Counted from the stretch's first letter, positions 34,177 to 42,849 are shown. The stretch: DNA of 62,325 nt from Anaerolineales bacterium (GCA_020060235.1 JAGVAO010000230.1:1-62325), one strand, 5' to 3'. Numbers and translations are program-made. Notes: generated from the letters alone by a model not told the origin.

Positions 34177-35442
34177 ATGCTGAAAATCCTCCATTTTGCC
34201 GACGCCCACATCGACATGGCCAATTATGGCCGTCACGACCCGCAGACGGGACTGCCCCTGCGCGTGCTGGACTTTCTCAAATCGCTGGATGAAATCGTCG
34301 AAACGGCGATTGCCGAAAAGGTCGATTTGGTCATCTTCGCCGGGGATGCCTACAAAGACCGCTCGCCCGCGCCGACCTTCCAGCGCGAGTGGGGACGGCG
34401 CATCATCCGCCTTTCGCAGGCCGGGATTCCCACCCTGCTACTGGTCGGCAACCACGACCTTTCCCCGGCGATTGGCCGCGCCCACGCCATTCAGGAATTC
34501 GAGACGCTGGATGTGCCCAATGTGCGGGTGATTTCAAAGCCGCAATTGCTCGGCCCGGATGACCTGGGCGGGCTGCCGTTAAATGTAATTGGCCTGCCCT
34601 GGGTCTCGCGCTCCGGGCTGATGGCGGCCCTCGAAGCCGGGGCCGGGGAGGGGGCTGAAATTTACACCGAGGTCGAATCGCGCCTGACCCAATTATTCGA
34701 AGACTACCTTGAAAAGGCCGACCCGTCCCTGCCGCTGGTGCTGACTGCCCATGCTTCGGTGCAGGGCGCGGTCTATGGCGGCGAGCGCATGGTTATGCTC
34801 GGCAACGACCTGGTGCTTTCGGGTTCTCTGGTCAAAAACCCGAAACTGGATTATGTCGCCCTGGGACATATTCACAAGCCGCAAAATCTCAACGGCCCCG
34901 GCCCGTTGCCCAAAGACAAGACCCCTTACTCCCATCCGCCGGTCATTTACCCCGGTTCGATAGAGCGGGTCGATTTTGGCGAAGCAAGGGATGACAAGTT
35001 CTTCGTCATTGCCGAGGTCGAAAAGGGGAGGACAAGCGTCCATTGGCGAAAACTAAAAGGGGTGCGCCCATTTGTGGATAAATTCGTCCGCGTGGAGTCG
35101 GGGGAAAACCTGACGGGTAAACTCATCGCCGCTTTGCCGGAAGCAGGCCAGATATCCGGCGCGATTGTGCGCCTGGTGGTCGAATACCCACGTGACCTGG
35201 AAAAACTGATAGACGAATCCGCGCTCAGAGAACACGCCAAATCCGCCCTCGAATTTCATTTTGTCAAACGCCCGCAGGTCGATGCGCGGGTGCGCCTGCC
35301 CGCCGACCAATCGATTGCCACGCTGACGCCGCTCGAACTGCTCGATACGTACTGGAAAAGCTTGCGCTTGGCAGAGGACGAGGCAGCCCAGCTGCAAGCC
35401 CTGGCCGGGCAGGTGCTGGCCGACCCCGACCCTGAACTTTAA
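34177..35442 (+). CDS. SbcD/Mre11-like metallophosphoesterase (DNA exonuclease subunit)
   Basis: 421 residues. The five calcineurin-type motifs are visible: HFADAHID, FAGDAYKDR, LVGNHDLSPA, LTAHASVQG and GHIHKPQ. The C-terminal half resembles the capping domain of SbcD. SbcD works with the SbcC ATPase on DNA ends, but no sbcC is in the window, so the partner must lie elsewhere or the protein acts alone. It begins 10 bases after the C39-like gene stop and is probably co-transcribed. Confidence 0.88.
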   Translation: MLKILHFADAHIDMANYGRHDPQTGLPLRVLDFLKSLDEIVETAIAEKVDLVIFAGDAYKDRSPAPTFQREWGRRIIRLSQAGIPTLLLVGNHDLSPAIGRAHAIQEFETLDVPNVRVISKPQLLGPDDLGGLPLNVIGLPWVSRSGLMAALEAGAGEGAEIYTEVESRLTQLFEDYLEKADPSLPLVLTAHASVQGAVYGGERMVMLGNDLVLSGSLVKNPKLDYVALGHIHKPQNLNGPGPLPKDKTPYSHPPVIYPGSIERVDFGEARDDKFFVIAEVEKGRTSVHWRKLKGVRPFVDKFVRVESGENLTGKLIAALPEAGQISGAIVRLVVEYPRDLEKLIDESALREHAKSALEFHFVKRPQVDARVRLPADQSIATLTPLELLDTYWKSLRLAEDEAAQLQALAGQVLADPDPEL

Positions 35443-35466
35443 CCCCCAACCTGTTACGGAACTGCC

Positions 35467-36243
35467 ATGCAATCTGACCCCGATTCTTCTTATACTCAGC
35501 GCGATATGCGCTGGATTTACATTTCCCCCCATTTTGACGATGCAGTACTATCGTGCGGCGGCCTGATTTGGGAACAGACCCATACCGGCATCCCGGTCGA
35601 GATTTGGACGATTTGCGCCGGCGACCCGCCGCCGGGGCCGATTTCTCCGTTTGCCCAGGCCATGCACGACGAATGGCAGACCGGCAACGGGCCTGAGACG
35701 GTGGCCCTGCGCCGCATCGAAGACCAGAAGTCGTGCCGCCGGGTGGGCGCGCAGGCGGTTCACCTGCCTGTGCCCGATTGCATCTACCGCCGCACAGGGA
35801 CGGGGTCGCTGCTCTACCCGGACGGGATTTTCGGCGGGCTGAACCCGCGCGATACGGCAGTTGTCGAGGATATTGTCGAACTGGTTTCGGCGCGTTTACA
35901 GCGCTACGATGTGCTGGTTTGCCCGCTGACTATTGGGCAGCACGTTGACCACCTGAACGTGCGTGCTGCGATGGAGCGCCTGGGCAGGCCGCTCTGGTAT
36001 TACGCCGATATTCCCTACCTTTTCCGCAAGCCGGAGCAGTTGACGGATGCTTCGGCAGGGTTATCCCCGCGCAATTTTTACGTTTCCGCGCAGGGTTTGC
36101 AGGCCTGGCAGGAAAGCATCGCCGCACACAAGTCGCAAATCCCGTTTTTGTTCGATGACGATAACGATATGCGCCAGAAAATCCGCAATTATGCCCGGGA
36201 GTTCGAGGGTTTGCGCCTGTGGGAGCGTGAGCAAGGCGCGTAA
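35467..36243 (+). CDS. LmbE/PIG-L family deacetylase
   Basis: 258 residues. Family motifs: YISPHFDDAVLSCGG (the P-H-x-D-D zinc site) near the N-terminus and QHVDHLNVRAAM (the H-x-x-H site) at about residue 160. Members remove acetyl groups from N-acetylglucosaminyl compounds such as mycothiol or bacillithiol precursors, or from GlcNAc-PI. The substrate here is unknown. The ATG at 35506, which would follow a TATACT box by 9 bases, is an alternative start that still keeps the whole domain. Confidence 0.88.
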   Translation: MQSDPDSSYTQRDMRWIYISPHFDDAVLSCGGLIWEQTHTGIPVEIWTICAGDPPPGPISPFAQAMHDEWQTGNGPETVALRRIEDQKSCRRVGAQAVHLPVPDCIYRRTGTGSLLYPDGIFGGLNPRDTAVVEDIVELVSARLQRYDVLVCPLTIGQHVDHLNVRAAMERLGRPLWYYADIPYLFRKPEQLTDASAGLSPRNFYVSAQGLQAWQESIAAHKSQIPFLFDDDNDMRQKIRNYAREFEGLRLWEREQGA

Positions 36244-36312
36244 ATGCTTGATTTCATGCAAAAATCGTGATATATTTAGCGCACATCGCATCATATTTCG
36301 TGTAACTTTCAC

Positions 36313-36336
36313 GTTGCATCCCATTTGGGATGCAAC
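36313..36336 (+). promoter_or_regulatory. Palindromic hairpin in the greA leader
   Basis: GTTGCATCCCA-tt-TGGGATGCAAC, a perfect 11-bp stem with a 2-base centre, ends 23 bases before the greA start. No T-run follows. It may be a protein-binding palindrome or a leader hairpin. Confidence 0.5.
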
Positions 36337-36359
36337 ATATCTTATAGACAGGGAACGTT

Positions 36360-36821
36360 ATGCCCGCAACTTATTTGACCAAAGAAGGTTTCGAAAAACT
36401 CCAGGACGAACTCGATTACCTGCGCAAAGTGAAGCGCCAGGAAGTTGCAGAACGTTTGCACGAAGCCATGGAGGGCGGGGAACTGATTGAAAACGCAGAA
36501 TATGAAGCCGCCAAAAATGAGCAGGCTTTTGTCGAAGGACGCATTCAGGAGTTGGAAGTCATCCTTGCCACCGCCCACATTATCGAGGGCCAGCACGACC
36601 CGAACTCGGTGCAGGTTGGCGACTCGGTTGTTGTCCAGGAAGAAGGCAGCGAACCCGAGGAGTATATTATCGTCGGCGCTGCGGAGGCCGACCCGCGCGC
36701 GGGGAAAATATCCAACGAATCGCCGTTGGGCAAGGCCCTGTTGAATCGCCGCCCCGGCGACATCATCACTGTCGAAGCGCCCGGCGGCTCGTTCAAAGTC
36801 AAATTGCTGAAGACCACCTAG
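36360..36821 (+). CDS. greA: Transcription elongation factor GreA
   Basis: 153 residues, normal length. It rescues backtracked RNA polymerase by stimulating transcript cleavage. The N-terminal coiled coil carries the tip motif GGELIENAEYEAAK; the usual tip Asp is Glu here, and the second acidic residue is kept. The C-terminal FKBP-like domain has ISNESPLGKALLNRRPGD. It starts just after a leader palindrome, with GGGAA upstream. A terminator separates it from lysS. Confidence 0.97.
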   Translation: MPATYLTKEGFEKLQDELDYLRKVKRQEVAERLHEAMEGGELIENAEYEAAKNEQAFVEGRIQELEVILATAHIIEGQHDPNSVQVGDSVVVQEEGSEPEEYIIVGAAEADPRAGKISNESPLGKALLNRRPGDIITVEAPGGSFKVKLLKTT

Positions 36822-36844
36822 AAGACAGGGGCAGTCAACCCAGG

Positions 36845-36896
36845 CCCCGCGCGGGCTCTGCGAACGCAGGGCCTTTTGGCGCGGGGTTATTTTTTT
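36845..36896 (+). terminator. Terminator/attenuator hairpin directly before the lysS ribosome binding site
   Basis: The outer stem is CCCCGCGC / GCGCGGGG and the inner stem GGCTCTGC / GCAGGGCC with loop GAAC, followed by TTATTTTTTT. The T-run runs straight into GGAGAG, the lysS ribosome binding site. It should stop most greA transcripts, with readthrough feeding lysS. Confidence 0.8.
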
Positions 36897-36907
36897 GGAG
36901 AGAAGTT

Positions 36908-38458
36908 ATGGCCGAATACACCCACCTTGAAAAAATCCGTTTGCAGAAAATCGAAGAATTGCGCGCCGAGGGCATCGAGCCTTACCCCACCCGCGCCGAG
37001 CGCAGCCACACCAGCCGCGAGGCGATTGTCGCGCTGGAGGCCGCCGAATCGGGTGCCCCGGAAGGTCAGCCTGCCGGGGAGGTTAAAGCCACCCTGGCCG
37101 GGCGCATCCGCGCGACCCGCGCGATGGGCAAGTTGACCTTTGCCCACATCGAAGACGGCGAGGGCAAGATTCAACTCTTCCTGCGCATCAACGAACTCGG
37201 TCAGGAGCAGGTGGACTTCTTCAACAAGATGTTCGACCTGGGAGATTTCGTCCAAGCTTCGGGGGTCATGATGCGCACCCGCACCGGCGAACCGACCCTG
37301 CAAGTTCACAGTTTCCGCCTGCTGTCCAAAGCCGTCAGCCCGCTGCCCGCCGACAAGGACGAAACCCTTGAAAACGGAACCGTCCTCCGCCATGCCGCGC
37401 TGGAAGACCCCGAGCTGCGCGCCCGCCAGCGCTATGCCGACCTGGCTGTCAACCCCGACGTGCGCGAAACTTTCCGCAAACGGGCGGCCATCATCAAATC
37501 CATTCGCAACTTTCTGGACGACAACGGTTTCCTCGAAGTCGAAACCCCCATCCTCCAGCCGCTCTACGGCGGCGCGGCGGCGCGTCCCTTCACCACCCAT
37601 CACAACGAACTCGACCAGGACATGTACCTGCGCATTTCGTTCGAGTTGTATCTCAAACGCCTGCTGGTTGGCAACCTTGAGCGTGTTTATGAAATCGGGC
37701 GCGACTTCCGCAACGAGGGCGTTTCCTTCAAGCATAACCCCGAATTTACCCAACTTGAATTTTACTGGGCTTACGCCGACTACCTGCAAGTGATGGACCT
37801 GACCGAGCAAATGGTCGGCCATATCTGCGACACGGTCTTCGGCACGCGCAAATTCACCTTCGACAAGGATGAGAATACGCGCTACGAACTGGACTTTTCC
37901 TCGCCCTGGAAGCGCATCCAGATGCGGCAGGGGATTCTCGACACGAGCGGCATCGACATCGCGGACCACCCGACGGCTGAATCGCTGTTCAAGGCCATTG
38001 TGGATAAACACCCTGACCAAAAACCTGACCCCGGGGCCGCGCGCGGTAAGTTGATAGATTTCCTCGTCGGCGAGTTCCTTGAGCCGACCCTTATCCAGCC
38101 GACCTTCCTGTACGACTATCCGCGCGACATCTCGCCGCTGGCGAAGTCCATTCCCGGCGACCCACTGACCGTTGAACGCTTCGAGGGCTATGCCGCCGGT
38201 TTTGAACTGTGTAACGCCTTCACCGAACTGAATGACCCGCTCGACCAGGAACAGCGCTTCATTGAAATGGGCCGCGACTACACCGATGACGAGGAAGAAA
38301 AGCACCCGATGGACGATGACTATCTGCGTGCCATGCGCTACGGGATGCCCCCCAACGGCGGATTTGGCATGGGCGTCGACCGCCTGACCATGCTGCTGAC
38401 CAACAAGCGCTCCATCCGCGAGGTGCTGCTCTTCCCGGCCTTGCGGAATGAAGAGTAA
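36908..38458 (+). CDS. lysS: Lysyl-tRNA synthetase, class II
   Basis: 516 residues. An N-terminal OB-fold anticodon-binding domain (about 55-165) is followed by the class II catalytic core. Motif 2 is RDFRNEGVSFKHNPEFTQLE and motif 3 is GFGMGVDRLTMLLT; the ELYLKRLLVGNLERVYEIGR stretch is LysRS-like. It charges tRNA-Lys in the cytoplasm. GGAGAG lies 6 bases before the ATG and touches the T-run of the preceding terminator, leaving no space for a separate promoter. It ends at a bidirectional terminator facing ldh. Confidence 0.97.
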   Translation: MAEYTHLEKIRLQKIEELRAEGIEPYPTRAERSHTSREAIVALEAAESGAPEGQPAGEVKATLAGRIRATRAMGKLTFAHIEDGEGKIQLFLRINELGQEQVDFFNKMFDLGDFVQASGVMMRTRTGEPTLQVHSFRLLSKAVSPLPADKDETLENGTVLRHAALEDPELRARQRYADLAVNPDVRETFRKRAAIIKSIRNFLDDNGFLEVETPILQPLYGGAAARPFTTHHNELDQDMYLRISFELYLKRLLVGNLERVYEIGRDFRNEGVSFKHNPEFTQLEFYWAYADYLQVMDLTEQMVGHICDTVFGTRKFTFDKDENTRYELDFSSPWKRIQMRQGILDTSGIDIADHPTAESLFKAIVDKHPDQKPDPGAARGKLIDFLVGEFLEPTLIQPTFLYDYPRDISPLAKSIPGDPLTVERFEGYAAGFELCNAFTELNDPLDQEQRFIEMGRDYTDDEEEKHPMDDDYLRAMRYGMPPNGGFGMGVDRLTMLLTNKRSIREVLLFPALRNEE

Positions 38459-38470
38459 GGTTAAAGGTTA

Positions 38471-38525
38471 AACGAAAAATGGCTGTTGGGACGGCTTTAT
38501 GCCGCCCTAACAGCCATTTTTCGTT
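38471..38525. terminator. Bidirectional terminator between lysS and ldh
   Basis: A long near-perfect inverted repeat has a 17-bp outer arm AACGAAAAATGGCTGTT and its complement, and an inner CGGC/GCCG. A-runs and T-runs lie on opposite sides of the stem. It is placed between two convergent stop codons. Confidence 0.85.
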
Positions 38526-38527
38526 AT

Positions 38528-39487
38528 TTACGCAGGCTGCGCCAGTTCGGCGTAGGATGCGCGGAGAACGTTGGCTGATTTTTCGAGCAGGGCCTGTTCG
38601 TCGTCGGGCAGTCTGGCTTCGACCACGCGCTTGACCCCATCCTTGCCCAGCATGACCGGCACGCTCAGGCAGACATCCTCCAGCCCGTATTCCCCGTCGA
38701 GCAGGGTCGAGACGGTCAGGATGCTGTGCTGGTCTTGCAGGATGGCGGCGGTGATGCGCACCAGCGCCATGCCGATGGCGTAATAGGTCGCGCCCTTGTA
38801 ATTGATGATGTGGTAAGCCGATTCTTTCACCTGCCGGGCGATTTCTTCGCGTTCCAGCGGCCAGTTGCCGCAGGTGGCGCACTGCGGACAATACTCGTCA
38901 ATCGGGATGCCGCCGACATGGGTCATCGACCAGGCCGGGAATTCGCTGTCGCCGTGCTCGCCCAGGATGTAGGCGTGAACGTTGCTCACATCCACATCGC
39001 AGTGTTTGCTGAGCAGGTAACGGAAGCGGGAACTATCCAGCACCGTGCCCGAACCGATGATGCGCGTTTTGGACCAGCCCGAATGTTTGATTGCAACCTG
39101 GGTCAGGATGTCGACCGGATTGCTGGCGATGATGACCACGGCCTTCGAGTTTTGGGCGGCAATCTCGTCCATGATGTTTTCAATCATGCGGGCGTTCTTT
39201 TGCAGCAGGTTCAGGCGCGATTCGCCCGGCGCCTGCTTGGCCCCGGCGGTGATGACAATTACATTGGCGTCGGCGTAATCTTCCGCGCTGCCAACCTTGA
39301 TTTGGATATTGGGATAAAACGGCAAACCGTGCGCCAGGTCGAGCACCTGCCCCTCGGCGTAATCGCGGTTGATGTCGCTCAACGCGATTTCGTCGGCGAT
39401 GCCCCGCTGGGCGAGGGCATAGGCAAAACTTGAGCCGACTGCCCCGGCTCCGACAATGACAACTTTCCTTGCTGTAATGCTGTTCAT
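38528..39487 (-). CDS. ldh: L-lactate dehydrogenase
   Basis: 319 residues. NAD-binding VVIVGAGAVGSSFAYAL, then the substrate-loop region KQAPGESRLNLLQKN, the catalytic-site SNPVDILTQV and GEHGDSEFPAWS with the active His. The Arg in GSGTVLDSSRFRYLL is typical of LDH rather than malate dehydrogenase. It interconverts pyruvate and lactate with NADH. An unusual CPQCATCGN insert (two CxxC-like Cys pairs) replaces the usual loop after the active His. It is preceded by a promoter overlapping a Rex-like operator, so redox control is likely. Confidence 0.95.
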   Translation of the reverse strand: MNSITARKVVIVGAGAVGSSFAYALAQRGIADEIALSDINRDYAEGQVLDLAHGLPFYPNIQIKVGSAEDYADANVIVITAGAKQAPGESRLNLLQKNARMIENIMDEIAAQNSKAVVIIASNPVDILTQVAIKHSGWSKTRIIGSGTVLDSSRFRYLLSKHCDVDVSNVHAYILGEHGDSEFPAWSMTHVGGIPIDEYCPQCATCGNWPLEREEIARQVKESAYHIINYKGATYYAIGMALVRITAAILQDQHSILTVSTLLDGEYGLEDVCLSVPVMLGKDGVKRVVEARLPDDEQALLEKSANVLRASYAELAQPA

Positions 39488-39522
39488 GGTGGCCTCTCTT
39501 TGTACCGATAAGATGATATGTC

Positions 39523-39560
39523 TTGTGAAAAATTATACAAATATTGTCCGAATTTGTACA
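39523..39560 (-). promoter_or_regulatory. ldh promoter with Rex-like operator
   Basis: On the minus strand TGTACA (39560-39555), a 17-base spacer and TATAAT (39537-39532). The plus strand over the -10 box reads TTGTGA-aaaatt-ATACAA (39523-39540). That is 10 of 12 bases of the Rex half-sites TTGTGA/TCACAA. A second inverted repeat, TACAAAT...ATTTGTA, covers 39536-39558. Confidence 0.55.
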
Positions 39561-39668
39561 TCCCTGGAAACGGTTTTTAACCGGATGCTTATCTTGCCAG
39601 TTGTTTCTTGTTCAATTTCGCCAAAAATAGTCTAAAATAGGGGTATCGCTATTGCCAAGGAGAGAGAA

Positions 39669-41081
39669 ATGGCCCACGCTTTTAATTGTCCCAACTGCGG
39701 CGCGCCGCTTGATTATGATGGCAACGACCCCATTATTCGCTGCCCGTATTGCAAAAGTTCCGTTATCGTCCCTGAAAACCTGCGTGCCAGGCCGTCGTTT
39801 TCCTCCAAACCGAGCAACCTGACCTTCGGCGGCGCTGGCGACCTGGGAGGTTTGATTAACCAGGCCCGGCGGATTAACGAGGTCAAGAACCTGGCCGAAT
39901 CGGGCCAGATGGATGAGGCGGTTGCCCTGTATCGCGAAATCACCGGCAGCGACGAGTTTTCTGCCCGCCAGGCGGTGGGCAGGCTTTCCGCCGGGCAGCC
40001 TGTCACCCTTACGGGCATGAGCGCGGACGATGTCATGGCGCAGGTGCGCATGTCCACCGGGCCGGGCATCCATGTGCAGACGCTCGACTCGCGCACCACC
40101 CGCCAGATAGGCGGCTGGCTGGGTTGTTTTATCACCTTGATGGTTGTTTTTATCCTGGCAAGCGTGCTTATCCCTGTCGGGCTGGCGATGGTGGGCGCTT
40201 TTGCGGCCAGCGACATCGATAAAATTATCAACGATATTCCCGGCGCCGAATCACCGCTCGTTGAATCCCCCTTGGATGACGGGTTTGCCAGCCAGGAGTG
40301 GTCCTTTGGCGGCGAAGGCACCGGCCCCGGCAAATTTGCCGATGTGCGCGCCATCGGCGTGGCGCGGGACGGTGAGACAGTCTATGCAGCCAATTACGAT
40401 GATGGCCGTGTGCAGGCCTTCGACGGCCAGGGAAACTTCCAGACCCAGTGGGTTATCCCCAAAGAAATTACGGACCCCTATTTTGACACCATGGCGGTTG
40501 GGCGCGATGGCGTGGTTTACATCCCGGTCTTTGGAAAAATCTTGAAGTTCGACGACCAGGGCAACTCGCTTGGCACGATTGAACATGATGGATACCGCTT
40601 TGAAGACCTGGACATTGCTCTGGACGGTTCGATGGTGGCAATTGCCAACGGTGAGGACATTGTCTGGATGACTGCTGGTGGTGAAATTCAGCAGGTGGTC
40701 GAGGACGCCGTCTCCAGCGTTTCGGGTGATTCCGAACTTTCGTGCAAACTGGCGGTGGATGGAACGGGCAAAGTCTATGTGCTGGCGCGTTTCAACGATG
40801 GCGTGTTCATCTTCGGCCCGGATGGGCGTTTTGTCAACCGTTTTGGCAGCGCGGGTGACCAGCCGGGGCAATTCCGCGCCCCGTATGAAATTGCGGTCGA
40901 TTCGCAGGGGCGCATTTATGTCAGTGAGATGCAGGGCGTGCAGGTTTTTAGCAACGACGGGCGCTATTTGGACGTAATTAAAGTGCAGTATTTTGCCTAC
41001 GGCCTGGCCTTCGACGACCAGGACTATCTTTATGTAACGACCAACCAGAAGACGGTTGAGAAATTCAAGATAAAGGAATAA
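39669..41081 (+). CDS. Zinc-ribbon / bL12-like / NHL beta-propeller membrane protein
   Basis: 470 residues. It begins with a zinc ribbon (CPNCGAPL and CPYCKS). A helical module (about 60-110) reads LAESGQMDEAVALYREITGS and resembles the C-terminal domain of ribosomal protein bL12. A transmembrane helix lies at about 143-170. The C-terminal 270 residues are NHL-type propeller repeats outside the membrane (e.g. RFVNRFGSAGDQPGQFRAPY, IAVDSQGRIYVSEMQGV). AAGGAGAG precedes the ATG. The next gene starts within a few bases and shares the zinc-ribbon and bL12-like modules, so the two probably act together. Function unknown. Confidence 0.82.
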   Translation: MAHAFNCPNCGAPLDYDGNDPIIRCPYCKSSVIVPENLRARPSFSSKPSNLTFGGAGDLGGLINQARRINEVKNLAESGQMDEAVALYREITGSDEFSARQAVGRLSAGQPVTLTGMSADDVMAQVRMSTGPGIHVQTLDSRTTRQIGGWLGCFITLMVVFILASVLIPVGLAMVGAFAASDIDKIINDIPGAESPLVESPLDDGFASQEWSFGGEGTGPGKFADVRAIGVARDGETVYAANYDDGRVQAFDGQGNFQTQWVIPKEITDPYFDTMAVGRDGVVYIPVFGKILKFDDQGNSLGTIEHDGYRFEDLDIALDGSMVAIANGEDIVWMTAGGEIQQVVEDAVSSVSGDSELSCKLAVDGTGKVYVLARFNDGVFIFGPDGRFVNRFGSAGDQPGQFRAPYEIAVDSQGRIYVSEMQGVQVFSNDGRYLDVIKVQYFAYGLAFDDQDYLYVTTNQKTVEKFKIKE

Positions 41082-41083
41082 TC

Positions 41084-41791
41084 ATGGCACAAAAACCCTG
41101 TCCTGCTTGTGGCGCTCCGGTTGATGTGGACGAGCGCGCCTGTCCGTATTGCGGTGCGGCAATTGTTGGCGGCAGCGACCCGACCCTGTTGGGCGGCCTC
41201 GGCTCTGTCGCTCCTGATGTCTTTAGCGAAGTACGCGAGCAGATTAAGCGCGGCAAAAAAATCGAGGCGATTCGTATCTACCGTGAAATCACCGGCTCAA
41301 GCCTGAAAGACGCCAAGGATGCCGTCCAGGCCATCGAGTTGGGACGCCCGGTTCCTGCACCTGCGCAAGCCGCGGCAGGCGGCGTGGGGGCGGCAGCCTT
41401 TGCCAGCAGCGCCGAGGCGATGGATGAAATCAAACGACTATTGCGCAGCGGGAATAAAATCGAGGCCATCAGGGTTCATCGCGAGGCATTTAATACCGGT
41501 CTCAAAGACGCCAAGGATGCCGTGGATGCCATCGAGAGCGACCTGAGATTCCAGGCCGCGCCCGCTCGTCGTCCCGTTGTGCCTGCTGTGGGGGATAAGA
41601 TTGATTTAGGCTCGTTTTCTGGCTCATCTGCTTCGATGGGTGCCAACTCCTTCGACGAACCGAAACAACCCCCGGCCTGGCGTAACTGGGTGCTTGGCTG
41701 CCTGGCAGCCCTGTTTTTGTTCTGCTGCCTGTGCGTGGGCCTGCCTGCGTTGTTGTATATGTTCACCGGGGGACAAACGGGCGGATTTTAG
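41084..41791 (+). CDS. Zinc-ribbon protein with two bL12-like modules and a C-terminal anchor
   Basis: 235 residues. The N-terminal zinc ribbon has CPACGAPV and CPYCGAA. Two homologous modules follow at about 46-90 and 113-155, each with the pattern IEAIRIYREITGSSLKDAKD / IEAIRVHREAFNTGLKDAKD followed by AV. This pattern is very close to the KEAKDLVE helix-turn of ribosomal bL12. A single transmembrane helix (about 205-228) is near the C-terminus. Possible roles are recruitment of translation GTPases to the membrane, or simply protein binding; both are speculation. Two bases follow the previous stop. Confidence 0.82.
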   Translation: MAQKPCPACGAPVDVDERACPYCGAAIVGGSDPTLLGGLGSVAPDVFSEVREQIKRGKKIEAIRIYREITGSSLKDAKDAVQAIELGRPVPAPAQAAAGGVGAAAFASSAEAMDEIKRLLRSGNKIEAIRVHREAFNTGLKDAKDAVDAIESDLRFQAAPARRPVVPAVGDKIDLGSFSGSSASMGANSFDEPKQPPAWRNWVLGCLAALFLFCCLCVGLPALLYMFTGGQTGGF

Positions 41792-41822
41792 CCCTGCTGC
41801 CAAATCGGGCAGGGGTGAGATA

Positions 41823-42758
41823 TTATCTCGCCCCTGCTTTTTCCATTAACCTGAAAATCTCCAGCGGCTCGCCTTTGCGCTCGTCGCGCATCATCTGGAT
41901 GGCCTCCTGTGGGCATTGGCCCGCGCATACCCCGCAGCCCATACATTTTTCCTCGTCCACCACGCTAAAGCCGTCAGGGGTGGTAATGGCCTCGAACTGG
42001 CAGAAGGTCGCACACGTGCCGCAGGCGATACAGGCTTCGGCGTCGATAACCGCCAGGTAGCCGGAGGAAGCCAGCATGGGTGTGCCGTTGCGCTGGGCTT
42101 GCATCGCGCCGCAACAGCAGGCGCAGCAGTTGCAGATGGCGTAAAAACGCCCCAGCATGGCATCCTTGAAAAAGGCGTGGTGGACGTGTCCGCGCCGGTC
42201 TTCGGCTTCGAGGATGTCGAGGGCTTCCTCGCGCGTCAGCCAGCGCGATTTGTCGGGCTGGTGCTCGCGGATGAACCCGGCAAACGGCTCGCCGACTATC
42301 AGGCAGACATCCATCGGCAGGCAGGGATTTTCACGCGCGGCCCGGCAGGGACAGTCGAGGGCCACAATGTGGTCGGGGTTTTTCAGCACAATGGCGCGGG
42401 CGCGTTTGTAGGGGATGACCTGCTCGAGGTCGGGGAGATTAATTTCTTCCTCTATGCTGACCAACTGGCGCGCGCTGCCAAGCGGCACGACCTTGCCGTG
42501 ATACGTATCGGCAAAATCGATGTCCGGTTTCCCCACACCATTCATGCGACGAGCAAAAAGGGGCTGGAGAAACGCCTGAAGGCGCTGGTACAGGCGGGAC
42601 AGTGGGTGTTGGCCGGTTCCAATCGAAATGTACAGGTAGGGCCAACGCGCATATACATAGCCGTGAATCAGGTCAAACAGGCCGAAATCCGGCGTTGCTT
42701 TGGCTTCGGCAAAAAATTCACGGGTCGAAGGTTTGATGAAAAAATTTTTGATGCCCAT
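41823..42758 (-). CDS. Ferredoxin-type iron-sulfur protein with extra Cys clusters
   Basis: 311 residues. Two C-terminal 4Fe-4S ferredoxin motifs are CIACGTCATFCQFEAI and CMGCGVCAGQCPQEAI. Upstream there are further Cys-rich stretches, CPCRAARENPCLPMDVC (about 135-152) and CNCCACCCG (about 210-218), which may hold another cluster or metal. The N-terminal 120 residues are mixed and unfamiliar. Similar proteins occur in anaerobes as electron carriers or redox sensors. It is convergent with the previous gene; a clear terminator is not seen. Confidence 0.82.
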   Translation of the reverse strand: MGIKNFFIKPSTREFFAEAKATPDFGLFDLIHGYVYARWPYLYISIGTGQHPLSRLYQRLQAFLQPLFARRMNGVGKPDIDFADTYHGKVVPLGSARQLVSIEEEINLPDLEQVIPYKRARAIVLKNPDHIVALDCPCRAARENPCLPMDVCLIVGEPFAGFIREHQPDKSRWLTREEALDILEAEDRRGHVHHAFFKDAMLGRFYAICNCCACCCGAMQAQRNGTPMLASSGYLAVIDAEACIACGTCATFCQFEAITTPDGFSVVDEEKCMGCGVCAGQCPQEAIQMMRDERKGEPLEIFRLMEKAGAR

Positions 42759-42849
42759 GCTACGCTCCTTGCTTCTTTAACTCAAGCATAGGCGCAATTG
42801 GGCAGCCTGGCAAGCGACAATACTCCCCTTTTTTGCGCTGATTGTCAGG

